64,000 nt of DNA, taken from Pseudomonas baetica (GTDB lineage: Bacteria > Pseudomonadota > Gammaproteobacteria > Pseudomonadales > Pseudomonadaceae). Under the pieces are notes generated by a model that searched no databases, was not told where the DNA came from, and saw nothing but the letters and a program-made list of their open reading frames with translations. Shown here one piece after another: positions 51,653 to 58,866 of the stretch. The translations under genes and the position numbers were made by a program. The stretch lies in NCBI RefSeq assembly GCF_002813455.1, contig NZ_PHHE01000001.1, positions 1,488,001 through 1,552,000 of the forward strand. The letters are read 5' to 3'. Position 1 is the first letter of the stretch. Each line of letters begins with the position of its first letter.

Positions 51653-52068
51653 TGTTCATTTCCTGGATTGTGGCAGTGGGACAAATTAACCCAAGATGCA
51701 GAATGCCGTCAGCAGTATTTTCGAAAACACGAAAATGTCGATCGAAGAGGTTACCTGGGAAGAAGCTTCTGAGTGGAGGTGGTAGGACTTATGGTGGTAT
51801 CCAGGGCCACTCCGAAAAGGGTGAAGCTGGGATCAAAAGCAGCAGCATTCAGCCACCTTGTCGTGGTGGGTGCGAATGCCATCTGGGGCGACCGGCGTTC
51901 AGCAGCTGCCGAAGTCGAATCGATGCTGCGCTCAGCGCAGAGCGCAACCAACCCGACCCACCTCGGCAAATTCAATTGAGTTTCAAGTTTTGCATCGAGC
52001 CGCGGCGCCTGCCTGAGCCTGTAAACCACCCGCCGTGCGCAGTTGGCTCGACCCTGCGGCCGTCGCAC
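51653..52068. other. Gene-free interval, probably degraded DNA
   Basis: About 415 bases upstream of the carbonic anhydrase. Open frames occur on both strands but lack family signatures and good ribosome sites. The first ~60 bases should hold the carbonic anhydrase promoter. The rest looks like decayed coding sequence that I cannot assign. Confidence 0.4.
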
Positions 52069-52281
52069 TTAGCGATCGTACTTTGTAATCATCTTTTCCA
52101 GCTGTTTGACAATTTCAGGGTCGCGCTCCTTGAATTCGTTTTGGAACGCTTGCTGGGCAGCTTCATCCGCGTCGAAGATGTTGTCCGAAAAACCGCGGCC
52201 TTCAGGCGTTTCGGCAAAAATGCTCTGGGCCTGCCCGCGATGACGCAGGCCCAGCCCCCGCAAGTCCCAAACCGACCACAA
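52069..52281 (-). CDS. Hypothetical short protein, possibly a 3' gene fragment
   Basis: 70 codons. The last 48 residues (FAETPEGRGFSDNIFDADEA onward to EIVKQLEKMITKYDR) are acidic/helical and look like the true C-terminus of a soluble protein. The first ~18 codons overlap repeat DNA (the CCCAGCCCCCGCAAGTCCC segment). This suggests that the 5' part of a longer gene was lost when the repeat region arose. No ribosome site precedes the ATG. No family recognised. Confidence 0.4.
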   Translation of the reverse strand: MWSVWDLRGLGLRHRGQAQSIFAETPEGRGFSDNIFDADEAAQQAFQNEFKERDPEIVKQLEKMITKYDR

Positions 52282-52463
52282 ATCCCTGTGGGAGCGGGCT
52301 TGTCCGCGAAGACGTCAGCCCGACCAAAAACGCTCCCAAGTCTGGTCCGGCCGATGTAGGAGTGAGCCTGCTAGCGATGGCACCGACCCAGCCCCCGCAA
52401 GTCCCAAGCCGACCATAAATCCCTGTGGGAGCGGGCTTGCTCGCGAAGACGTCAGCCCAGTCA
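52248..52463. repeat. Direct repeat pair carrying REPs
   Basis: A segment of about 75 bases occurs twice, at 52248-52323 and 52388-52463. Each copy has CAGCCCCCGCAAGTCCCAA, CCGACCA, then TCCCTGTGGGAGCGGGCTTG and GCGAAGACGTCAGCCC. The REPs are of the GGGCTTG type also found in the RAYT array. Between them lies a diverged GTAGGAGTGAGCCTGCTAGC REP. Confidence 0.88.
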
Positions 52464-52623
52464 CCTGATCAACCTCTGACCGAAATAAACAATAAAAGCA
52501 CCACTGTTTAAACGAAGCCTCAAGTAACCACCGAAACCCTACAACGCCTTGCGCCGTTACCTACGACTAAGCCAGAATCCGCCGGCTTGTGCGCCTGGTA
52601 CTCCCCCCGTAACTTGATTCCCG

Positions 52624-52776
52624 TCACTGCTCATCAGTGATCGGGTCTGCAAGCCCGCCGGAAAGCCAGTCGCACAGCCCTGCCAAAGGACGCTCATTTG
52701 CGTCCGTTCAATGGCGGCTTTGTGCGGGAGACCCTCGGGTCTGCCGGGTGCCTGGTTTCCCGGTCTTGCAGACCCG
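52624..52776. other. Hairpin-rich element upstream of the DUF6124 gene
   Basis: Three perfect hairpins in about 150 bases. TCACTG/CAGTGA with loop CTCAT lies at 52624-52640. GGACGC/GCGTCC with loop TCATTT lies at 52688-52705. A 9-bp CGGGTCTGC/GCAGACCCG pair at 52736-52776 encloses an inner CGGG/CCCG. GGGTCTGC also occurs at 52643, so the third hairpin can rearrange. The layout suggests a structured leader RNA or a mobile/recombination element; similar elements precede DUF6124/DUF3077-type genes in pseudomonads as far as I recall. Confidence 0.55.
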
Positions 52777-52843
52777 CGCATAGCTGCCACCCATCATCTG
52801 CAAGTGATGTTGGTAGCTCCTAATGAAAATCAGGAGTTTCACC

Positions 52844-53206
52844 ATGTTCAAACCAACACCCAACCCGCCAGAAACCGACCCCACATCCCCCTACGAATCC
52901 CCCGATTCCAGGAAATTTCACGAAGCCGCCGAACGCGCCCTCGACCATTACCTCAAACCCGCCGACCACATCATGGCCAGCACCAACGAGCCCGAGCGCA
53001 TGTACTTCGCCAACCCGAAGTACGACACCGAATCGCTGCTCGCCAACGCGAGCGAAACCCTCGGCTCCGCCAGCGAAATGCTCAACAACTTCGCCGCCAT
53101 ACTCAGCACCTCCCACCGCAAAAACGCGCTGGGCATCGCGCAAGTCGTAATGCTCGCCGAACTGGCCGTAAACCAGGCTCTCGATAAAGTCGAAATCCCC
53201 AAGTAA
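52844..53206 (+). CDS. DUF6124 family small protein
   Basis: 120 residues; AGGAG eight bases before the ATG. Starts FKPTPNPPETDPTSPYESPD, a Pro-rich disordered segment, then helical SRKFHEAAERALDHYLKP and two helices with ESLLANASETLGSASEMLNNFA and NALGIAQVVMLAELAVNQAL. This is the DUF6124 pattern, confined largely to Pseudomonas; the function is unknown. It is followed by a strong hairpin and then by the DUF2235 effector gene. Members of the family are common single genes, so a role with the effector is not implied. Confidence 0.88.
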   Translation: MFKPTPNPPETDPTSPYESPDSRKFHEAAERALDHYLKPADHIMASTNEPERMYFANPKYDTESLLANASETLGSASEMLNNFAAILSTSHRKNALGIAQVVMLAELAVNQALDKVEIPK

Positions 53207-53215
53207 CCCCCACCA

Positions 53216-53237
53216 CGACGAGGGGAAACCCTCGTCG
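53216..53237. terminator. Hairpin after the DUF6124 gene
   Basis: CGACGAGGG and CCCTCGTCG form a perfect 9-bp stem with a GAAA tetraloop ten bases after the stop. No T-run follows, so termination would be imperfect. Confidence 0.6.
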
Positions 53238-53343
53238 CACCACGCGGTCTCAACCAGGCTGGCACACGGCCACGCCTTGCGCCCCCCAGCCTCGGCTGTC
53301 ACCCTTCGGCCCGTTCTCAAGGATCAGAACAAGGAATCACGGA

Positions 53344-54885
53344 TTGAGCGGCTACGTCCCCAACCCCCCGAAAAACCGTCGCTACGAAGAAGCCAAACCC
53401 GTCGATATCCACGCCCAGCACTGGGCGGAATACGAAAAACACGGGAAAGAACCCGCGCCCGAGCCTGAGAAAATCGGCATCGCGCTGCGGATTGGGGTTT
53501 TCTTTGATGGCACGGGTAACAACGCGAATAACGCCGCCGCAGGTTTGCTTTGTGGCGCGCATCATCCGATTGCTGCCAAAGATATCGATGCTAACTGCAA
53601 GCCGTATATGAGCGATCCGGATAGCAGTTACGGTAATGACGTCAGTAATGTGAAAAGGCTGAGTGATCTGTATGACGCTCCTGAAGTAGCCGAAGGCGAG
53701 GGGCTGCGAAAGCAGGCATTCCGTATGGTGTATGTCGAAGGCATCGGTACCCGATCAGGTGAAGAAGACAGCACCCTGGGAGCTGGCGCCGGGCGCGGGG
53801 AAACAGGTGTTGCCGGTCGCGTTCAATCGTCGTTTGTGCTCATCGAACAACGTATCAATGAAGCAGTGAAAGAAAATCCGGGGAGTGAAATTGTCTCATT
53901 GACCTTCGACACTTTCGGATTCAGTCGCGGCGCGGCAGCCGCTCGGCACTTCGCAAATGAGATCGTGCGTGGCAAACAAGGCCCGCTGGGCGAAATCTTA
54001 CGAAGTAATTCTGATGTCTTCAGTTCGTCCTTCGTTGATCAATACCACAGCGATATCAATATGGGCTTCATAGGTTTGTTCGACACGGTGCCGTCAATTG
54101 CTGGCTGGTCCAATTTGGGCAACATCAAAAGCGCTGTAGCACCAGGTATCAGGCTTTACCTCGACCGACGCTTTTTCACCGATGTTGTCCAACTGGTTGC
54201 TCGGGATGAATGCAGAGGTAATTTTGCCCTCAGTCGCGTGGCGATGGACCATCCAGAAATTGTCCTGCCCGGTGTGCACTCCGATATTGGTGGTGGCTAC
54301 CTCGAAGAGGCTGAAGAGTGCGTACTCATCAGCCCAATGCAAACTCTTGAGGTGTCCATTAATACGGATGTCGCCACCACATCGATCTACCAGGATGCGG
54401 TGAAGGTGAGAAGCCAGTGGCTAAGCAAAGGCTGGCCCTCCGAAATGCTGGAGATCGTTACACCACCGGCACTCCTGATGCCAATCGACCCGCAAGATCG
54501 ATTGGGTCCACGCGTTAAGCGAGTCTATGCTGCCTTGCAGCTAAAACGGCCGGTGAGCGGAATGCTGGCTAGAGTTTGCCTGCGCGTAATGCATCAACAG
54601 GCAAAAGCCAAGGGAGTGCGTTTCAACGATATTCCCGAGACCCCTGAGTTTGTAATTCCTGCAGAACTTCAATCCATGTGCGATCGATTTGTCTCTGGTG
54701 ACTACAGCACCACGCTGAAAGAGGAGCAAGTGCTCCAGCTAAAGTACATTCATACATCCGCGAACTGGAACCACCCACTTGGGCGAAGAGATGGAAGTGG
54801 CTTGCGGGCTGTATATATCAACGCCCCCACGGCAGATGCAATTCGAATAAAACATCCACATGTACCTGACTGGACGCTTTGGTAA
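53344..54885 (+). CDS. DUF2235 (Tle1-like) phospholipase, probable type VI effector
   Basis: 513 residues, TTG start with AAGGA nine bases upstream. The alpha/beta-hydrolase domain shows LRIGVFFDGTGNNANN near the N-terminus and the nucleophile elbow TFDTFGFSRGAAAARHFA (GxSxG at about residues 195-199). IGLFDTVPSIAGW carries the probable catalytic Asp and LPGVHSDIGGGYLEE the His. DUF2235 enzymes of the Tle1 family are antibacterial type VI effectors that hydrolyse membrane phospholipids. The stop codon overlaps the start of the first DUF2931 lipoprotein gene (TAATG), the typical effector-immunity arrangement. No vgrG or PAAR gene is adjacent. Confidence 0.88.
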   Translation: MSGYVPNPPKNRRYEEAKPVDIHAQHWAEYEKHGKEPAPEPEKIGIALRIGVFFDGTGNNANNAAAGLLCGAHHPIAAKDIDANCKPYMSDPDSSYGNDVSNVKRLSDLYDAPEVAEGEGLRKQAFRMVYVEGIGTRSGEEDSTLGAGAGRGETGVAGRVQSSFVLIEQRINEAVKENPGSEIVSLTFDTFGFSRGAAAARHFANEIVRGKQGPLGEILRSNSDVFSSSFVDQYHSDINMGFIGLFDTVPSIAGWSNLGNIKSAVAPGIRLYLDRRFFTDVVQLVARDECRGNFALSRVAMDHPEIVLPGVHSDIGGGYLEEAEECVLISPMQTLEVSINTDVATTSIYQDAVKVRSQWLSKGWPSEMLEIVTPPALLMPIDPQDRLGPRVKRVYAALQLKRPVSGMLARVCLRVMHQQAKAKGVRFNDIPETPEFVIPAELQSMCDRFVSGDYSTTLKEEQVLQLKYIHTSANWNHPLGRRDGSGLRAVYINAPTADAIRIKHPHVPDWTLW

Positions 54886-55538
54886 TGAAGTTATTCGCAA
54901 CCTTGCTTTGCATACTGTTTGTTGCTGGTTGTCACGCTGACCCGCTATCAGCAAAAAACGACCCCAAATCCCCATGGTGGGAACTCGGCTTTACCGAGCC
55001 TAGATATATGAAAGTCTGGGTTGAGGACACCTCCGTCGAAGACATCAAAGGAAAGACGCTCCTACACACTGGCGGCGGATCCGCCTCGGGCGGGCAGCCA
55101 GAAGACGGAACAGAGTCTGCGCGAGGCTGGCACGGCTTGGGCAGCTCCGCCAAAGCGGTGGTGGGCGCTGATCTCCCCAAACGAATCTTCGTTCGCTGGC
55201 AATCCATCGTAGAGCCTCAAACCTATAGTGTTTGGATCGATATACCCGAAGAAGCCAGGCAATTGATGCTGACTTCGGTCAACCAACGCTGCTCGAAAAC
55301 GCCAGAGAAAAGAGCTACCTATGTTTCTTCGGTTTATCTGGGCTTGGCGCCCGGTGGCGTTGTGCAAGTGTGGGTAAGAGACTCATGTCACGATCCGGTC
55401 AAAGTCGCGAAAGCTCAGGCCGAAATCGAGCCGTTGGGGCCGAGTCAGGGGAAAACCCAAGGACGATATGCGTATCCCGTCAGTGAAAAGTCGAAGCGCT
55501 ATATCGAGAAGTGGGGCATTCCTTACGGAAGTTGGTAG
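54885..55538 (+). CDS. DUF2931 lipoprotein, likely immunity protein 1
   Basis: 217 residues. Lipoprotein signal MKLFATLLCILFVAGC with lipidated Cys near position 16. The mature protein has a conserved start (DPLSAKNDPKSPWWELGFTE) and DUF2931 features: RVRW-like FVRWQSIVEPQTYSVWIDIPEEARQLM and the end RYIEKWGIPYGSW. The periplasmic location fits an inhibitor of an incoming phospholipase. Start ATG shares a base with the effector's stop codon, so translation is coupled. About 75 percent similar to the next gene by eye. Confidence 0.87.
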   Translation: MKLFATLLCILFVAGCHADPLSAKNDPKSPWWELGFTEPRYMKVWVEDTSVEDIKGKTLLHTGGGSASGGQPEDGTESARGWHGLGSSAKAVVGADLPKRIFVRWQSIVEPQTYSVWIDIPEEARQLMLTSVNQRCSKTPEKRATYVSSVYLGLAPGGVVQVWVRDSCHDPVKVAKAQAEIEPLGPSQGKTQGRYAYPVSEKSKRYIEKWGIPYGSW

Positions 55539-55549
55539 ACGATAAACCA

Positions 55550-56206
55550 ATGAAATTAAGCATCACGCTGCTATGCATATTGTTCTTGGCCGGTTGCCAA
55601 TCTGCAGATCCGCTATCAGGCAAAAACGATCCCAAAGCCGAGTCGTGGGAACTCGCGTTCACCGAACCTTATTACATGAAGGTGTGGGTTGAAGACAGCG
55701 CCGTCGAGGATATAAACGGCAAGCTGTTCAAGCGCACGGGAGGAGGTACGGCCGCAGGCGGGGAACCGGAAAATGGAAAGGAATCCGCCCGAGGCTGGCA
55801 TGCTGTGGGCGCTGCCTCAAAAGCGGTGATCGGCGTTGATCTGCCCAAACGCATTTACGTGCGCTGGCAATCCATTGTCGAACCGCAGACTTATAAGGTT
55901 TGGGTGGATGTGCCTGAGGAGGCTAGGCAAATGATGATGGCTTCCGTTAATCAGCGATGTCCTGAAACTCCAGAGGAACAGGCCAGCTATAGCGCGTCTA
56001 TCTACTTGGGCTTGGCTCCCGGTGGCGTTGTGCAGGTTTTTGTTCGGGATTCATGCCATCGCCCGACCAAAGTGGCAAAGGCCCAAGCCGAGATCGAACC
56101 GTTAGGCCCTGGTCAGGGCAAGAACCAAGGGCGTTACGCGTACCCGGTCAGTGAAAAATCCAAGCGCTATATCGAGAAGTTCGGCATCCCTTACGGAAGT
56201 TGGTAA
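55550..56206 (+). CDS. DUF2931 lipoprotein, likely immunity protein 2
   Basis: 218 residues. Tandem duplicate of the preceding gene, with its own lipoprotein signal (MKLSITLLCILFLAGC) and the same domain order (FTEPYYMKVWVEDSAVED, VRWQSIVEPQTYKVWVDVPEE, IEKFGIPYGSW). It starts 11 bases after the first copy's stop, in the same operon. Retention of two diverged copies suggests protection against two effector variants, or a duplication awaiting loss. The start is the ATG after GATAAACCA. Confidence 0.86.
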   Translation: MKLSITLLCILFLAGCQSADPLSGKNDPKAESWELAFTEPYYMKVWVEDSAVEDINGKLFKRTGGGTAAGGEPENGKESARGWHAVGAASKAVIGVDLPKRIYVRWQSIVEPQTYKVWVDVPEEARQMMMASVNQRCPETPEEQASYSASIYLGLAPGGVVQVFVRDSCHRPTKVAKAQAEIEPLGPGQGKNQGRYAYPVSEKSKRYIEKFGIPYGSW

Positions 56207-56217
56207 GCGGTGGACCA

Positions 56218-56265
56218 ATGAAGCTAAGCATCACGCTGCCATGCGTCGAAAGGAGCCTTTCGTGA
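56218..56265 (+). pseudogene. Remnant of a third DUF2931 gene
   Basis: ATGAAGCTAAGCATCACGCT differs from the start of the second copy (ATGAAATTAAGCATCACGCT) at only three bases, and the junction before it (GGAAGTTGGTAAG...GGACCAATG) parallels the junction between copies 1 and 2. After about nine codons the frame runs into unrelated sequence and stops. It shows that the immunity array once had three units. An AAGGAG-led 25-codon GTG frame follows at 56262-56339 without recognisable features. Confidence 0.75.
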
Positions 56266-56337
56266 ATGGCGACTATTGCCCGATTGCCCTCGTCCCCGAA
56301 AAGCCGCTTCTCGCCGATGGCTACAGCCCAGGAGACT

Positions 56338-56382
56338 GATTTATTTTCAAGATCCGTTTTTTAAGAAGTTTGAAAATAAATC
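56338..56382. terminator. Inverted repeat closing the effector-immunity module
   Basis: GATTTATTTTCAA and TTGAAAATAAATC form a perfect 13-bp inverted repeat with a 19-base centre that includes TTTTTT. It lies between the plus-strand immunity genes and the convergent YbaK gene. It is AT-rich, so a protein-binding or boundary site is an alternative to a terminator. Confidence 0.55.
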
Positions 56383-56401
56383 CGTCCCTGAAAACATCTG
56401 C

Positions 56402-56881
56402 TCAAGCCTGGCTGATATCCAGCAATCGAGGCATGGCAATCGCCAGATAATCCTTCGTATCGAGCACCATCGACGCGTCCAGCCGGCCCGCGTTGAAGGC
56501 TATTTCAGCGTAGCCAGTGGTCAAGGCCGGATCGACGATCAATTGAATCCGCTCATCGAAAACAAAAGGAGGGATGGCGCCGATCCGGCAACCGGTCAGT
56601 TCCATGGCGGTTTCGGCCTTTACCAGCTCGGCTTTTTTTCCGCCCAGGGCCGCGCCGACTTTCTTCATGTCCAGCTTCTGGTCGCCCGGCAGGATCACCA
56701 GGGCATAGGGTTCGGCCTGACCCTTGAGGGAGCAAAGCATGGCCTTCGCGCCCTGGCCGGGCTCGGTGCCACGGATTTCGGCGACGCGCGCCGACTGGCC
56801 CTCGGCATCGTGCATCAACACCCGGTAGGAGGCTGAGCGGGCATCGAGTAGTGCCACGAGGCGATCGAACATGGGGTGCAT
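56402..56881 (-). CDS. YbaK/EbsC-family aminoacyl-tRNA deacylase-like protein
   Basis: 159 residues; AGAGGA eight bases before the ATG. The fold is indicated by YRVLMHDAEGQSARVAEIRGTEPGQGAKAM, YALVILPGDQKLDMKKVGAALGGKKAEL, the conserved Lys in LKGQAEPY, GCRIGAIPPFVFD and IAFNAGRLDASM. The family edits mischarged tRNA; the substrate of this branch is uncertain. It is the last gene of a minus-strand unit with the TSUP and dioxygenase genes, 16 bases after TSUP. Confidence 0.85.
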   Translation of the reverse strand: MHPMFDRLVALLDARSASYRVLMHDAEGQSARVAEIRGTEPGQGAKAMLCSLKGQAEPYALVILPGDQKLDMKKVGAALGGKKAELVKAETAMELTGCRIGAIPPFVFDERIQLIVDPALTTGYAEIAFNAGRLDASMVLDTKDYLAIAMPRLLDISQA

Positions 56882-56897
56882 GGAGTTTTCCTCTGGT

Positions 56898-57656
56898 TTA
56901 CAGGAACAGGTCGTAGGACAGTTTGCTGATCAGAATCACCAGCAACACCAGGAACAGAGCCCGGACAAAGGGCACACCTTTATGAACCGCCAGCCAGGTG
57001 CCGGTGAGCGCGCCCAGGATGTTGAATGCCGCCATGGGGATTGCGATCAGGTAGAGCACGTTACCCGTCGGAATGAAGAACATCAGTGCCGCTACGTTGG
57101 TCGCGATGTTCACTAGCTTGGCCGATGCCGAGGCATGAAGAAAGTCAAAGGCGAAGCAGCGGATAAACAGGAAGATCAGGAAGCTGCCAGTGCCGGGACC
57201 GAACAGACCATCGTAGAAACCGATGGCACCGCCGATGATGATCGCCAGCAGTTTTTCCTTGGTACCGATGCGCATGGGTTTGTGCAGGGCGCCGAAATCC
57301 TTTTTCCAGAAGGTGTAGATCGCCATCAGTACGATCAACACCAGCACCGCCGGCCGGATCATCGACTGGGGTACGAACGACACCGTGGCGGCTCCGAAGA
57401 AGGCCATGACAAAAGCCGCGCAGGCGGCGGGGATCACAAGACCCCAGTCGATCACCACCTTGCGCACGAAGGACCGGGCCGCGAATGCGGTGCCGCAGGC
57501 GGCCGCGACCTTATTGGTACCCAGCAGTGCCGCCGGTTGAGCGGTGGGCAGCACGTTGAACAGTGCGGGAATCTGGATCAGTCCGCCGCCGCCCACCGCC
57601 GCATCGATCAGGCCGGCGGCGAAGGCGAACACGCAAAGGATGACAATATCGACCAT
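56898..57656 (-). CDS. TSUP (TauE/SafE) family permease
   Basis: 252 residues with about seven membrane segments. The signatures FAAGLIDAAVGGGGLIQIPALF and GFYDGLFGPGTGSFLIFLFI (GGGG and GPGTGS repeats) define the family, which exports sulfite, sulfonates or related anions. It begins three bases after the dioxygenase stop and is certainly in the same transcript. The pairing suggests export or uptake of the dioxygenase substrate, or of the sulfite it releases if that substrate is a sulfonate. Confidence 0.92.
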   Translation of the reverse strand: MVDIVILCVFAFAAGLIDAAVGGGGLIQIPALFNVLPTAQPAALLGTNKVAAACGTAFAARSFVRKVVIDWGLVIPAACAAFVMAFFGAATVSFVPQSMIRPAVLVLIVLMAIYTFWKKDFGALHKPMRIGTKEKLLAIIIGGAIGFYDGLFGPGTGSFLIFLFIRCFAFDFLHASASAKLVNIATNVAALMFFIPTGNVLYLIAIPMAAFNILGALTGTWLAVHKGVPFVRALFLVLLVILISKLSYDLFL

Positions 57657-57659
57657 GAA

Positions 57660-58745
57660 TCAGGCTCTGACTATATAGGGTTGATCTGGGTCCAGCGGCA
57701 CCACGCGTGCCGGATCATTGACCCCGAAGACACGTAACATCCAGCGATCACGGCCGTCGTAGCGGGGTGTAAAACCATCCCGGGCATGCAGGGTTTGCTG
57801 GTTCTTGAAGATCAGCATGTCGCCGGGTTGCAGCAGTATGTGGTGCACGACATCGGCATGATTGGCGGCGGCGGCGAACAGTTGGAGGGCGAACTGCGCA
57901 TTGGCGCAGGTCGTTTCGACACTCGCTTTGTTGTAGCGGCAATACAGGCCATCGGTTGCGCTTCTGTACAGCAAGGGCACGTTTTCCAGCACATTCCCGT
58001 GTTTGCCGAAGGAGGCAGGCCGGCGAACGGTGAATTTCGGCCGTGACATTTCTTCTTCGACCCAGGTCGGCAGAATGGCCAGCACCTCGTCAATGGCGAC
58101 GATGCGCGTCGGTACGTCGAGCTCGCAGCGCAGGCCGGTCAGGGTCAGGTACTCCGGACAGGCCGACAGCTGCGAGACGGGTTCGCAGGTCAAAGGCAGG
58201 TGAGGGTTGTCGACATGCATGTCCAGATCCGCGCGCGAGCCATAGGAGCTCTTTTCGGTCTCTCGCTTTTGCTTGGGCGAAACGTGACGGAACACGGTGT
58301 CGCTGCTTTCACCCTCGTACGCCAGCGGACGGGTTTGCAGCGTTTGCAGCACGGACAAAATAGCCCCGGCCAGCGTCGACAGGTTCTCGATACCCGGCTC
58401 CAGGTCATAGGGCGTGGCGGGCAGTTGCGGGTCCAGCGGCAGCCCCCTGACGATCATCGCCACTTCACGGGACTTTGGAAAATTGCGTAGCTGCTGAATT
58501 TTCTCGGTGGCCAGGACACTTTCCAGCAACTGACCCAGGACCGGCATGTGGCGGATACCCGAGGCGCTATCGGTCACGTCCAGCGATGCCAGACCGGCCT
58601 GAAGTGTGCGTTGTTCTTCGAGCGACAGATGAATTTGCGGTATCTCCCGTCGGATCGAAGTCACTGATTGTTTTTCCAGCCATTCATGAATGACTTCATC
58701 AACACAAGCTGCAGCTTTCCCGATTTCTATATCCAGCTTCGACAC
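57660..58745 (-). CDS. Fe(II)/2-oxoglutarate-dependent dioxygenase, clavaminate-synthase-like (TauD/TfdA superfamily)
   Basis: 361 residues from a GTG at 58745 with AGGAG nine bases upstream; the frame is open further upstream but without a ribosome site. Iron motif HxD in DLDMHVDNPHLPL and distal His/Arg in LHARDGFTPRYDGRDRWMLRVFG (2-oxoglutarate binding). The segment FKNQQTLHARDGF is typical of the clavaminate-synthase-like group that hydroxylates free basic amino acids or asparagine. Likely role: amino-acid hydroxylation or cleavage; the exact substrate is unknown. It is divergent from the LysR gene at 58867. Confidence 0.82.
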   Translation of the reverse strand: MSKLDIEIGKAAACVDEVIHEWLEKQSVTSIRREIPQIHLSLEEQRTLQAGLASLDVTDSASGIRHMPVLGQLLESVLATEKIQQLRNFPKSREVAMIVRGLPLDPQLPATPYDLEPGIENLSTLAGAILSVLQTLQTRPLAYEGESSDTVFRHVSPKQKRETEKSSYGSRADLDMHVDNPHLPLTCEPVSQLSACPEYLTLTGLRCELDVPTRIVAIDEVLAILPTWVEEEMSRPKFTVRRPASFGKHGNVLENVPLLYRSATDGLYCRYNKASVETTCANAQFALQLFAAAANHADVVHHILLQPGDMLIFKNQQTLHARDGFTPRYDGRDRWMLRVFGVNDPARVVPLDPDQPYIVRA

Positions 58746-58866
58746 GTCCGTGCGCTCCTGTTTGCCCAATCCTTGTGGGTTGAACGGGAAGGTTAACGGA
58801 AGGGACTTTTTTGTGTTGCAATGCCGCGTTGTGAAAAGTGCAATGAGGTGGACAGTGGCACTGAAT

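Noticed and set aside
52557..52790. 77-codon minus-strand ORF in the hairpin-rich element, of a type sometimes annotated as a hypothetical or cassette protein
   Set aside because: It spans the hairpins and its sequence follows their symmetry; no good ribosome site, so the element is better explained as structured nucleic acid.
53344..56265. Toxin-antitoxin module
   Set aside because: The large enzyme is a DUF2235 phospholipase and the partners are exported lipoproteins, which fits a type VI effector-immunity set and not a cytoplasmic toxin-antitoxin pair.
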